A program made the position numbers and the translations under genes. The notes under the pieces were generated by a model. That model was not told the origin of the DNA and made no database searches. It saw nothing but the letters and a program-made list of their open reading frames with translations. Of a stretch of 11,874 nucleotides of DNA, positions 4,974 to 11,874 are shown one piece after another. How positions within the stretch are numbered: the stretch's first letter is position 1; every line of letters begins with the position of its first letter. This DNA is from Lysobacteraceae bacterium (GTDB lineage Bacteria > Pseudomonadota > Gammaproteobacteria > Xanthomonadales > Xanthomonadaceae). Location: contig DMID01000252.1 of NCBI GenBank assembly GCA_003449195.1, positions 869 through 12,742 of the forward strand, in the 5' to 3' direction.

Positions 4974-6322
4974 GCGCGTTTCCTGCATCTCCGGCCGAGG
5001 ACATCGGGGGCACCCGGCAGAATCAAGGTTTCCGGCATCCCCATGCGCGCGCTGTGGGTACATACGGCGCAACCGTGCCCGAACCCGTAGAGGCTAGCGC
5101 GATGACCACGACGCGCTTCCTGTCGTTGTTTGGTGGCTTGCAGGCGTTTCAGACGTTCGATGACTCGCCGCGCAAGCTGCCGGGCCTGTCGCGCATCTTG
5201 CAGGGCAGCCTGACCGAGCATGCCGGCACGTTGGCCGAGTTGAACGCGCGTGGCGCTGGTGTCTTTTTCATGGTCAACGCGGGTGACGGGAAAGGCCGCA
5301 AGGCCGACAACGTGCAGCAGGTGCGCGCGCTGTTCGTGGACTTGGACGGCTCGCCGCTGGAACCCGTGCGGGATGCCACGCTGCCGCCGCATTGCATCGT
5401 GGAATCGTCGCCGGGGCGCTGGCATGCCTACTGGCGCATCGCGGATTGCCCGCTGAACAGGTTCAAGCCGTTGCAGCAGGCATTGGCCCGGCGCTTCGAT
5501 GCTGACCCCAAGGTGTGCGACCTGCCGCGCGTCATGCGCCTGCCGGGCTTCGACCATTGCAAGCGGGAGCCGTACACGTCGCGCATCGTCACACTGGACG
5601 CCGACCGGCCAGCCTACCGAGTGGCCGAGCTGGTATCCGCCTTCGGGCTGGATGCCGCACCTGTTGCGCTTCCTGTCCGCAAGCGCCGTACGCTGCCCGG
5701 CACGATCCCGGCAGGCGAGCGCAACGGCACCTTGCTGAGTCTGGCGGCGGGGCTGGTGCGCAAGGGGCACGATGCGCCCGCCGTGAATGACCGCCTGCAA
5801 CGGATCAATGCCGAACGCTGCCAGCCGCCGTTATGCGCTTCCGAGGTGGATGCCATCGCCGCGCAGGCGAGCGGCTACGGTTCCGAAGGCTTCATGTTGC
5901 TGACGCACAAGCTGCTGGACTCGCCCGAATGGAGGGCGCTTCCCCCGCCTGCGCATGACGTGATCCTGACCGCCTTCCGCCGCTTCGATGGATTCAACAA
6001 CGGCAACATCGCGTTGACGTGGGTGGACTTCGAGGGGCGCCCCGGATTCGGGGACAAGCACACGTTCTATCGACACCGCAGCCGCGCGCTGGCATCCGGC
6101 ATCCTGTTGGCGAGGCCGGGAAAGAGCGCGCAACGCGGGCGGACTGCTGACCTGTTTCGCATCGCCGACCGATGGCTTCCTGAGCATTTGGTGTGCAAAA
6201 CCCAACCTTGCGCCAGTGTGCAAATTGCCTACCCCTACATAGATAAACAGGCTGTAGTGGATTTGGGGTTGGAAGTGGGCACAAGCCGCAAACAGCGCGA
6301 CACGAAACCGAGGGCCGCATGA
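4970..6322 (+). CDS. RepB-type archaeo-eukaryotic primase with PriCT-like and winged-helix-like C-terminal regions
   Basis: This 450-residue replication protein probably makes primers for the element's DNA. The primase fold spans about residues 48-225. It contains ALFVDLDGSP with the metal-binding D124-L-D126, SSPGRWHAYWRI with H152, and the block DLPRVMRLPGFDHCKREP, all typical of RepB-like AEP primases of small plasmids. Residues about 246-302 (IPAGERNGTLLSLAAGLVRKG...EVDAIAAQA) resemble a primase C-terminal (PriCT) domain. Residues about 308-405 (LLDSPEWRAL, FDGFNNGNIALTWVDFEG, TFYRHRSRALASGILLARPG) look like a winged-helix initiator domain. No Walker A helicase motif exists, so a helicase must come from the host or a helper. 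The start at 4970 overlaps the preceding stop and has GGAGG seven bases upstream. ATG 5102, just before the primase fold, is an alternative. The last 45 residues are polar, less GC-biased and carry a 9-bp direct repeat (GTGTGCAAA at 6191 and 6216). Confidence 0.85.
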   Translation: MSAFPASPAEDIGGTRQNQGFRHPHARAVGTYGATVPEPVEASAMTTTRFLSLFGGLQAFQTFDDSPRKLPGLSRILQGSLTEHAGTLAELNARGAGVFFMVNAGDGKGRKADNVQQVRALFVDLDGSPLEPVRDATLPPHCIVESSPGRWHAYWRIADCPLNRFKPLQQALARRFDADPKVCDLPRVMRLPGFDHCKREPYTSRIVTLDADRPAYRVAELVSAFGLDAAPVALPVRKRRTLPGTIPAGERNGTLLSLAAGLVRKGHDAPAVNDRLQRINAERCQPPLCASEVDAIAAQASGYGSEGFMLLTHKLLDSPEWRALPPPAHDVILTAFRRFDGFNNGNIALTWVDFEGRPGFGDKHTFYRHRSRALASGILLARPGKSAQRGRTADLFRIADRWLPEHLVCKTQPCASVQIAYPYIDKQAVVDLGLEVGTSRKQRDTKPRAA

Positions 6323-6525
6323 TGAAAGCGGGGCTTGCCGATGACGTGGTGAAGGCGCTGACCGCTGCACGGCGCACGCCGGGATGGAACAACCGCAATC
6401 CTGCCATCCGCCGCTTCGAGATTGGCCGCTACGGGCTGGATTGCACCCTGTACGTGGTGCCGGCACGGGCATGGGCCTATCGCCGCACCGAGCGGGCGAT
6501 GCAGGCATGGCAGGCACAGGCATGA
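6319..6525 (+). CDS. hypothetical protein of the island (68 residues)
   Basis: I do not recognise this small basic protein. It has a helical N-terminus (ADDVVKALTAARRTPGW), a central strand-like part (IRRFEIGRYGLDCTLYVVPARAW) and a helical, Gln/Ala-rich end. There is no signal peptide and no membrane segment. Its ATG at 6319 overlaps the primase stop as ATGA. A second ATG at 6322 has better spacing from GAGGG (6310-6314) and may be the real start, giving 67 residues. The overlap shows co-translation with the primase, so a role in replication, copy control or helper interaction is possible but unproven. Confidence 0.65.
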   Translation: MMKAGLADDVVKALTAARRTPGWNNRNPAIRRFEIGRYGLDCTLYVVPARAWAYRRTERAMQAWQAQA

Positions 6526-6560
6526 AGGACGCTGACAACAGGCAGGAACAGGCAGCATGA
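6522..6560 (+). CDS. 12-codon overlapping mini-ORF
   Basis: The frame MKDADNRQEQAA begins with an ATGA overlap on the preceding stop (6522-6525) and ends with an ATGA overlap on the next start (6557-6560). It could let ribosomes continue to the next gene. It may equally be chance, because no good ribosome-binding site precedes it. It contains the probable Shine-Dalgarno sequence AGGAA (6544-6548) of the following gene. Confidence 0.25.
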   Translation: MKDADNRQEQAA

Positions 6561-6970
6561 CCGACCACCTGACTGCCGAGGAACGCGCCGCAATGGCCGA
6601 GGCCGGCGGCTACCTGAGCCGCAATCGCAAATATCTAGCCCGCCTGCAACGGGAGCGGCGCAGCACAATGGTGCGGATCGACTACATGCCCGCCGCCGAG
6701 GCCGTGGCGATCATCGAAGCCAAACGAGCAGAGCTGAGGCCGGGCAGCGTGGAAGCGACCAATGGCGCAATTCTGGATGCGATCCTGCGCGAATGGGCCA
6801 AGCTGACCGGGCTAAAGTGGAAGCCGATAGACAGGCCCAAGGGTTCGGCAGCCCATACCGGAATTAATGGACCCCTGCGCACGCACGCGCGAATGACTCC
6901 GGCGGCAACACCACAAGAACACGGCAAGGCACGGGGGGGCGTTGAAAGTCTGGACCGATTCAGGCTGTAG
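6557..6970 (+). CDS. hypothetical protein of the island (137 residues)
   Basis: I do not recognise a named family. The N-terminal 40 residues are charged and helical (EERAAMAEAGGYLSRN, YLARLQRERR). Residues about 45-87 form a second helical unit (AAEAVAIIEAKRAEL, then VEATNGAILDAILREWAKLTGLKW). From residue 90 the chain is proline-, glycine- and basic-rich and probably disordered. No catalytic motif, signal peptide or membrane segment is visible. The start is supported by AGGAA eight bases upstream and by its place as last gene of the operon that begins with the AlpA-like regulator. The helical repeats and basic tail would suit a nucleic-acid or protein-interaction role, but that is inference. 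Codon use in the tail is less regular, so the last 40 residues may be diverging. Confidence 0.65.
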   Translation: MTDHLTAEERAAMAEAGGYLSRNRKYLARLQRERRSTMVRIDYMPAAEAVAIIEAKRAELRPGSVEATNGAILDAILREWAKLTGLKWKPIDRPKGSAAHTGINGPLRTHARMTPAATPQEHGKARGGVESLDRFRL

Positions 6971-7110
6971 ACCGGCTGTCCACGCTTGCATTCTCGCTAA
7001 GTCCAAATATTTGCAAATGAAACAATTGTCCGATGACCATCCGGCCCTGTAACGTCGGCACCCGGCCTGCCGCCAGCGCGCGACACCGGCTTCGCATTCC
7101 AAGCGACGCT

Positions 7111-7137
7111 CTGGTGGCGGTAACTTTGGCGGTAACT
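7111..7137 (+). repeat. right-end GGCGGTAAC pair (candidate integrase arm sites)
   Basis: Two exact GGCGGTAAC copies (7116-7124 and 7128-7136) are spaced 12 bp. The surrounding 27-bp block matches 2781-2807 at 25 of 27 positions in the same orientation. In the excised circle the two blocks would lie on either side of the attachment core, which is the layout of P and P' arm sites bound by the integrase N-terminal domain. Confidence 0.7.
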
Positions 7138-7188
7138 TTACGGCAATGAAATTTGAAACCCTTGTGGCACAAGCGTTTCCGGCGATTG

Positions 7189-7219
7189 TTCGATAGACCC
7201 CATCCCACCAAATTGCAGT
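7189..7219 (+). other. attR: degenerate copy of the ssrA 3' end
   Basis: TTCGATAGACCCCATC and CCACCAAATTGCAGT align with 2649-2680 with four substitutions and one deleted base. The similarity then continues less well through the following terminator, roughly three quarters identical by eye over some 60 bp. The changes would disrupt the T-stem and acceptor, so this is not a functional RNA end. It fits the displaced original ssrA tail, freed from selection after integration, or the scar of an older event. Confidence 0.6.
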
Positions 7220-7232
7220 GCAAAGCAGCATG

Positions 7233-7275
7233 AAAAGGCCGGACAGTCAGCATCCACTCGACTTCCGGCCTTTTT
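7233..7275 (+). terminator. intrinsic terminator after attR (right copy)
   Basis: AAAAGGCCGGACAGTC (7233-7248) pairs with GACTTCCGGCCTTTT (7260-7274), with one bulged C, over an 11-nt loop, followed by T residues. It shares the GGCCGGA...TTCCGGCC core with the terminator after ssrA. It may be the host's original ssrA terminator pushed away by the insertion, and now insulates the restriction gene from the island operon. Confidence 0.85.
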
Positions 7276-7338
7276 CTTGTCTGCATCGGCGAGTCAAGTC
7301 TCGCCCAACGTGATGATGCTGATACGGGGGAATATGGC

Positions 7339-10300
7339 ATGACGGATGTGGCTGGCATGGAGCACCCCATCGGGCAAGGCGCAAGCGCGCTGCAGATATT
7401 GCTTGACACCCTGCGTGCCTCGGCGATGACCGAGCGCGAGAAGGGCACCTACTTCGAAGAACTGACGCTGGCCTACCTGCGCACCGAGGCCAGCTATCGC
7501 GACCTCTACAGCCGGGTCTGGACCTGGGCCGAATGGGCGCCTGCGCACGGCTTCACCGCCAAGGATGACGGCATCGACCTGGTGGCCGAGGAAGCCGGCA
7601 CCGGCGCCATCCACGCCATCCAGTGCAAGTTCTACGCGGCGGACCACAAGCTGCAGAAGAGCGAGATAGACAGCTTCTTCACCGCTTCGGGCCGCAAGCC
7701 GTTTGCGCACCGGGTCATCGTGGCCACCACCGACCACTGGAGCGAGCACGCGGAGAACGCACTGGTGGACCAGCAGCCGCCGGTCAGCAAGATCACCCTG
7801 CACGATCTGGAGGCCAGCCAGATCGACTGGGCCAAATTCCAGCCGAAAGCCGCCGTCAGCCTGAAGCCGAAGAAATCCCTGCGCCCGCATCAGGACAGCG
7901 CGTTGAAAGCCGTCACCACCGGCCTCAAGGACGCCGATCGCGGCAAGCTGATCATGGCTTGCGGCACCGGCAAGACCTTCACCAGCCTCAAGATCGCCGA
8001 GGCTGTGGCGGGCAAGGGCGGACGCGTGCTGTTCCTCGTGCCCAGTCTGTCGCTGTTGCAGCAGACCCTGACCGAATGGGCACAGGAAAGCGCCATCCCG
8101 CTGCACAGCTTCGTGGTCTGCTCGGACAGCGATGTGGGCAAGAAGCGCGGCCGCAAGGAGGACGATGCCGTCCAGACGCTGGCCCACGAGTTGCGGTTTC
8201 CGGCCACCACCGACGCCAAGGCGTTGGCCAGGAACATCGTGCTGCGCCACGACGGCGAGCACATGACCGTGGTGTTCAGCACCTACCACTCCATCGAGGT
8301 CATCCACGACGCCCAGCACCATCACGGGCTGGCGGATTTCGACCTGATCGTCTGCGACGAGGCGCACCGCACCACCGGCGCCACCTTCGAGGGCGATGAC
8401 GAATCCGCCTTCGTCCGCGTCCACGATGCCGATTACATCCGTGCCGCCAAGCGCCTGTACATGACCGCCACGCCGCGCATCTACGGCAACGATGCGCAGG
8501 CCATTGCCGAGCGCGACAACGCCACGCTTTATTCGATGGACAACGAGGCGTGGTACGGCAAGCAGCTGTACGTCATCACCTTCTCCGAGGCGGTCAAGCG
8601 CGGCCTGCTGGTGGACTACAAGGTGATCGTGCTGGCGGTGGAAGAAAACCACATCAACCGCCGCTTGCAGAGCCTGTTGAAGGACGAGAACAACACCTTG
8701 CGGGTGGACGATGCCGCCAAGATCGTCGGTTGCTGGAAGGCCTTGGCCAAGATCGGCCTGCACGAGTCGGGTACGGAGTCGCCCGAGCCGATGAGGCGTG
8801 CCGTGGCCTTCTGTCAGGTCATCGAGCCGGGCAAGGGCGGCAAGACCCACAAGGTCAGCTCCAAGGAAATTGCCGGCATGTTCCAGTCGGTGGTCGAGAC
8901 CTATCAGGATGCGGAGGACATCGAGGACGGTGCCCGCCTGACCTGCCAGGCCGAACACGTGGACGGCGGCATGAATGCCGGCGAGAAGGAGGCCAAGCTG
9001 GACTGGCTGAAGGCCGAGACACCGCCGGATACCTGCCGCGTGCTGTCCAACGTGCGCTGCCTGTCCGAGGGCGTGGACGTGCCGGCGCTGGATGCCGTGC
9101 TGTTCCTCACCCCGCGCAACTCGCAGGTGGACGTGGTGCAGTCGGTCGGCCGCGTCATGCGCAACGCGCCGGGCAAGCGGCGCGGTTACGTCGTGCTGCC
9201 GGTGGTGATCCCCGCCGGCGTCGAGCCGGAACGTGCGCTGGACGACAACAAGACCTACGCCGTGGTCTGGCAGGTGCTGCAGGCCTTGCGCAGCCACGAC
9301 GACCGCTTCGACGCGATGGTCAACAAGATGGAGCTGGTTGGCCCGGACCGCAGCAAGATGGAGGTGGTGGCCATTGCCGACACCGTGCAGCGCAAGGCTG
9401 CCCGGCTCACCGACGGCAATGCGGCCAAGGCCGCCAAGGCCAAGGGCAAGTACGCCATCGGCGAGGCTCGGGGAGACTATCCCGCCGAAGTGCAGGGCGA
9501 GTTCGCCTTCGAGGTCGGCGAGATCGAACGCGCCCTGTACGCCAAGGTAGTGGACAAGTGCGGCAACCGCCACCACTGGGAGGACTGGGCCAACGACATC
9601 GCCAAGATCGCCCAGACCCACATCGACCGCATTACCGCGCTGCTGGAAGACCCTGCGCAGGTTGCGGCCCGCAAGGCCTTCGGTGCCTTTGCCGCCGAAT
9701 TGCGTGATGACCTCAACGACAAGGTCAGCGATGCCGACATCATCGAGATGCTGGCCCAGCACCTGATCACCAAGCCGGTGTTCGATGCGCTGTTTGCCGA
9801 TTACAGCTTTGCCAGCCACAACCCCATGTCGCGCGCCATGCAGGCCGTGCTGGATGTGCTGGAAGGCGAGAACCTGCACAAGGAAGCCGTCACCCTGCAA
9901 GCCTTCTACGACAGCGTGAAGCTGCGGGCCGAAGGCATCGACAACGCCGCCGGCAAGCAGAAGATCGTGGTGGAGCTGTACGACAAGTTCTTCCGCAATG
10001 CCTTCCCCAGGATGACCGAGCGCCTGGGCATCGTCTACACGCCGGTGGAAGTGGTGGATTTCATCCTGCACAGCGTGGACCACCTGCTGCAGAAGGAGTT
10101 CGGGCAGACGCTGGGCAGCAAGGGCGTCCACATCCTGGACCCGTTCACCGGCACCGGCACCTTCATCACCCGGCTGTTGCAGTCCGGCCTGATCAAGCCC
10201 GACGAGCTGGCCTACAAGTACAAGCACGAGCTGCACGCCAACGAGCTGGTGCTGCTGGCCTACTACATTGCCGCCATCAATATCGAGGCGGCCTATCACG

Positions 10301-11856
10301 AGCTGGCCGGCGGCGATTACGTGCCGTTCGAAGGCATCCTGCTGACCGACACCTTCCAGATGTACGAGAAGGACGACCTGGTGGATGCGCTGCTGGTGGA
10401 CAACAGTGCGCGGCGCAAGCGGCAGAAGGCGCTGGATATCCGGGTGATCGTGGGGAATCCTCCGTATTCGGTGGGGCAGGGTGACGCCAACGCCAACAAC
10501 GCCAACGTGGCCTATCCAGCCCTTGATGCCCGCATCCGCGACACCTATGCCGCGCGTTCGGATGCAAACAACAAGAACGCGCTGTACGACAGCTATATTC
10601 GCGCCATCCGCTGGGCCAGCGACCGCATCGGCAATGCGGGCATCATCGGCTTCGTCACCAATGCCGGCTGGCTGGAAGCCAACACCGCCGATGGCCTGCG
10701 CCAGTGCCTGGCCGAGGAGTTCTCGGACATCTACGTGTTCCACCTGCGCGGCAACCAGCGCACCAGTGGCGAAACCTCACGCAAGGAAGGCGGCAAGATT
10801 TTCGGCAGCGGCAGCCGCGCACCCATCGCCATCTCGCTGCTGGTCAAGAATCCGCAGGCCACCAGGCATGGCCGCATCTTCTTCCACGACATCGGCGATT
10901 ACCTGAGCCGCGAGGACAAGCTGGAGAAGATCGAAACCTACGCCAGCGTGGGCGGGATTCCCGACCGGGACTGGCAGCGCATCACCCCGGATGCACATGG
11001 CGACTGGCTCAAGCAGCGCGATGACAGCTTCGGGCGCTTCATCGTCATGGGTGACAAGGACGACAAGCAGGCCGACACGCTGTTTGACAACTATTCCAAC
11101 GGCGTCAAAACCCAACGCGATGCTTGGGCCTACAACGCCAGCAAGCCCAAGCTCGCGGCCAATATGACGGGCATGATCGGCTTCTACAACGCCGAGGTGG
11201 CGCGTTTCGATGCCGTATATCCGGGCTTGGATACCAAAGCGCGGCAGGAGCGGGTCGATGATTTCATTGATACAGACCCAACGCACATCAGTTGGACCCG
11301 TGCACTGAAGCAGGATCTTGGCAAGGATCGCAGCTACGCCTTCGAAGCCGAGTGCATCGTTCCCAGCCTGTATCGCCCGTTCACCAAGCAATGGCTGTAC
11401 TTCAATCGCCGCTTCAATGAAATGGTCTATCAGATGCCGCGCATCTTCCCGGATGCAGAGGCAGAGAATCTTGTGATCGGCGTGTCAGGGACGGGAGCAA
11501 TGCATGGCTTCTGCGTTCTTATAGGGAGGTCACTGTTCGACATGTGCACTGTCGACATTCGCATTTCGCAATGTTTTCCCCTCTACCTCTACGACGAAGC
11601 CGCCCAGCAAACCGATGACGGCTTGTTCGCCGGTGAGGCCAGCGACGGCCCGCGCCGCCGCGACGCCATCACCGATGAAGGGCTGGCGCATTTCCAAGCC
11701 GCCTATCCGGGCGAGGCGATCAGCAAGCAGGACCTGTTCTATTACGTCTACGGCCTCCTGCATTCGCCCGACTACCGCGAACGCTATGCCGACAACCTGA
11801 GCAAGGAGCTGCCGCGCATACCGCGTGTGCGCACGGCGGCGGATTTCTGGGCGTGA
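7339..11856 (+). CDS. Type ISP-like restriction-modification enzyme (nuclease-helicase-methyltransferase), C-terminus probably truncated
   Basis: This 1505-residue single-chain enzyme resembles the LlaGI/LlaBIII group, which methylates its asymmetric target on one strand, and when unmethylated translocates along DNA with ATP and cuts after head-on collision. Domains in order are as follows. An Mrr-like nuclease (about 30-180) has GID with D80 and Q95-C-K97. An SF2 helicase has Walker A ACGTGKT (K212), DEAH 340-343, TATPR (376-380), SEGVDVP (576-582) and QSVGRVMR (601-608). A helical coupler follows. A gamma-class N6-adenine methyltransferase has DPFTGTGTF (from D934) and NPPY (1040-1043). A C-terminal target-recognition region contains CFPLYLYDE. 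The frame stops at LPRIPRVRTAADFWA, a place where relatives I know continue for roughly another 100-200 residues. The start is supported by GGGGG eight bases upstream. No separate modification or specificity gene is needed. Codon use changes sharply in about 11440-11585. Confidence 0.9.
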   Translation: MTDVAGMEHPIGQGASALQILLDTLRASAMTEREKGTYFEELTLAYLRTEASYRDLYSRVWTWAEWAPAHGFTAKDDGIDLVAEEAGTGAIHAIQCKFYAADHKLQKSEIDSFFTASGRKPFAHRVIVATTDHWSEHAENALVDQQPPVSKITLHDLEASQIDWAKFQPKAAVSLKPKKSLRPHQDSALKAVTTGLKDADRGKLIMACGTGKTFTSLKIAEAVAGKGGRVLFLVPSLSLLQQTLTEWAQESAIPLHSFVVCSDSDVGKKRGRKEDDAVQTLAHELRFPATTDAKALARNIVLRHDGEHMTVVFSTYHSIEVIHDAQHHHGLADFDLIVCDEAHRTTGATFEGDDESAFVRVHDADYIRAAKRLYMTATPRIYGNDAQAIAERDNATLYSMDNEAWYGKQLYVITFSEAVKRGLLVDYKVIVLAVEENHINRRLQSLLKDENNTLRVDDAAKIVGCWKALAKIGLHESGTESPEPMRRAVAFCQVIEPGKGGKTHKVSSKEIAGMFQSVVETYQDAEDIEDGARLTCQAEHVDGGMNAGEKEAKLDWLKAETPPDTCRVLSNVRCLSEGVDVPALDAVLFLTPRNSQVDVVQSVGRVMRNAPGKRRGYVVLPVVIPAGVEPERALDDNKTYAVVWQVLQALRSHDDRFDAMVNKMELVGPDRSKMEVVAIADTVQRKAARLTDGNAAKAAKAKGKYAIGEARGDYPAEVQGEFAFEVGEIERALYAKVVDKCGNRHHWEDWANDIAKIAQTHIDRITALLEDPAQVAARKAFGAFAAELRDDLNDKVSDADIIEMLAQHLITKPVFDALFADYSFASHNPMSRAMQAVLDVLEGENLHKEAVTLQAFYDSVKLRAEGIDNAAGKQKIVVELYDKFFRNAFPRMTERLGIVYTPVEVVDFILHSVDHLLQKEFGQTLGSKGVHILDPFTGTGTFITRLLQSGLIKPDELAYKYKHELHANELVLLAYYIAAINIEAAYHELAGGDYVPFEGILLTDTFQMYEKDDLVDALLVDNSARRKRQKALDIRVIVGNPPYSVGQGDANANNANVAYPALDARIRDTYAARSDANNKNALYDSYIRAIRWASDRIGNAGIIGFVTNAGWLEANTADGLRQCLAEEFSDIYVFHLRGNQRTSGETSRKEGGKIFGSGSRAPIAISLLVKNPQATRHGRIFFHDIGDYLSREDKLEKIETYASVGGIPDRDWQRITPDAHGDWLKQRDDSFGRFIVMGDKDDKQADTLFDNYSNGVKTQRDAWAYNASKPKLAANMTGMIGFYNAEVARFDAVYPGLDTKARQERVDDFIDTDPTHISWTRALKQDLGKDRSYAFEAECIVPSLYRPFTKQWLYFNRRFNEMVYQMPRIFPDAEAENLVIGVSGTGAMHGFCVLIGRSLFDMCTVDIRISQCFPLYLYDEAAQQTDDGLFAGEASDGPRRRDAITDEGLAHFQAAYPGEAISKQDLFYYVYGLLHSPDYRERYADNLSKELPRIPRVRTAADFWA

Positions 11857-11874
11857 AGCGTCCTCGTTTTTCCG

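Larger units (their letters stand above)
2672..7219 (+). mobile_element. integrative element inserted at the 3' end of ssrA (satellite- or plasmid-like island)
   Basis: The stretch begins directly after the tmRNA CCA end and closes at a degraded copy of the same ssrA 3' end (7189-7219). It encodes a tyrosine integrase at the ssrA side, an AlpA-type regulator, a one-helix peptide, a RepB-like primase and two unknown proteins, all on the plus strand. Matching GGCGGTAAC repeats lie just inside both ends. There are no capsid, portal, terminase, tail or lysis genes and no conjugation genes. That makes it an autonomous small integrative element, or a satellite that exploits a helper, and not a complete prophage. 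The exact crossover bases are uncertain, and the right end depends on accepting the imperfect attR copy. Confidence 0.75.
6971..7338. other. 368-bp right-end intergenic region of the island
   Basis: No gene is seen. The left part has an AT-rich patch (7000-7030) with overlapping palindromes AAATATTT and ATTTGCAAAT. Within it, AATGAAACAATTG (7016-7028) matches the IHF consensus WATCAANNNNTTR except at one base. Then come the two GGCGGTAAC repeats (7116-7136), the attR copy (7189-7219) and a terminator (7233-7275). The 63 bp before the restriction gene hold no promoter I would defend. GGGGG at 7326-7330 is its probable ribosome-binding site. Confidence 0.6.

Noticed and set aside
4739..5800. 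353-codon minus-strand frame opposite the primase
   Set aside because: It runs antisense to clear primase motifs and across the overlapping gene starts, with Arg/Gln-rich composition typical of shadows.
7334..7342. Two-codon ATG GCA TGA frame overlapping the restriction gene start
   Set aside because: It is too short to interpret and expected by chance; no other sign of leader-peptide control is visible.
7294..10743. 1149-codon open frame on the minus strand antisense to the restriction gene
   Set aside because: It is rich in Val, His, Gln, Gly and Leu, shows no recognisable domain, and mirrors a strongly GC-biased coding strand full of motifs. Long antisense frames are expected from such codon bias.

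Overview
The window is GC-rich DNA from a gammaproteobacterium. The tmRNA tag reads ANDDNYALAA, which fits that class. The cold-shock protein and the strong GC bias at third codon positions suggest the Lysobacterales (Xanthomonas/Rhodanobacter side), but the genus cannot be named from the sequence alone.

Layout. (1) Positions 1-2671 look like core chromosome: the 3' part of a TrhO-type rhodanese (tRNA U34 hydroxylase), a luciferase-like flavin oxidoreductase, a small cold-shock protein with a strong terminator, and the complete tmRNA gene ssrA with a candidate sigma70-type promoter. (2) About 2672-7219 is a compact 4.5-kb integrative element inserted at the 3' end of ssrA. A P4-type tyrosine integrase gene begins the element. 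A 500-bp AT-richer control region follows. A tightly overlapping operon comes next: AlpA-like regulator, 50-residue one-helix membrane peptide, RepB-type primase and two unknown proteins. A degenerate copy of the ssrA 3' end plus a second terminator closes it, acting as attR. A repeated GGCGGTAAC motif lies just inside both ends, as expected of integrase arm-type sites. (3) From 7339 to almost the window end is one 1505-codon gene for a Type ISP-like restriction-modification enzyme. It carries nuclease, helicase, N6-adenine methyltransferase and target-recognition regions in one chain, and it appears to stop early, inside a conserved C-terminal motif.

How it fits together. The element has integration, regulation and replication-initiation genes but no visible capsid, terminase or lysis genes. 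It therefore looks like a phage-satellite-like or plasmid-like integrative island and not a full prophage. Its AlpA-primase operon has a leader RNA that can form two mutually exclusive structures around a terminator-like hairpin. This recalls the transcription-termination immunity of satellite phage P4. With the restriction gene directly beyond attR, ssrA here looks like an integration hotspot collecting mobile and defence genes.

Stretches without a gene over 300 bp are 4070-4572 and 6971-7338; both are described below. All assignments were made by reading motifs; no database search was possible.
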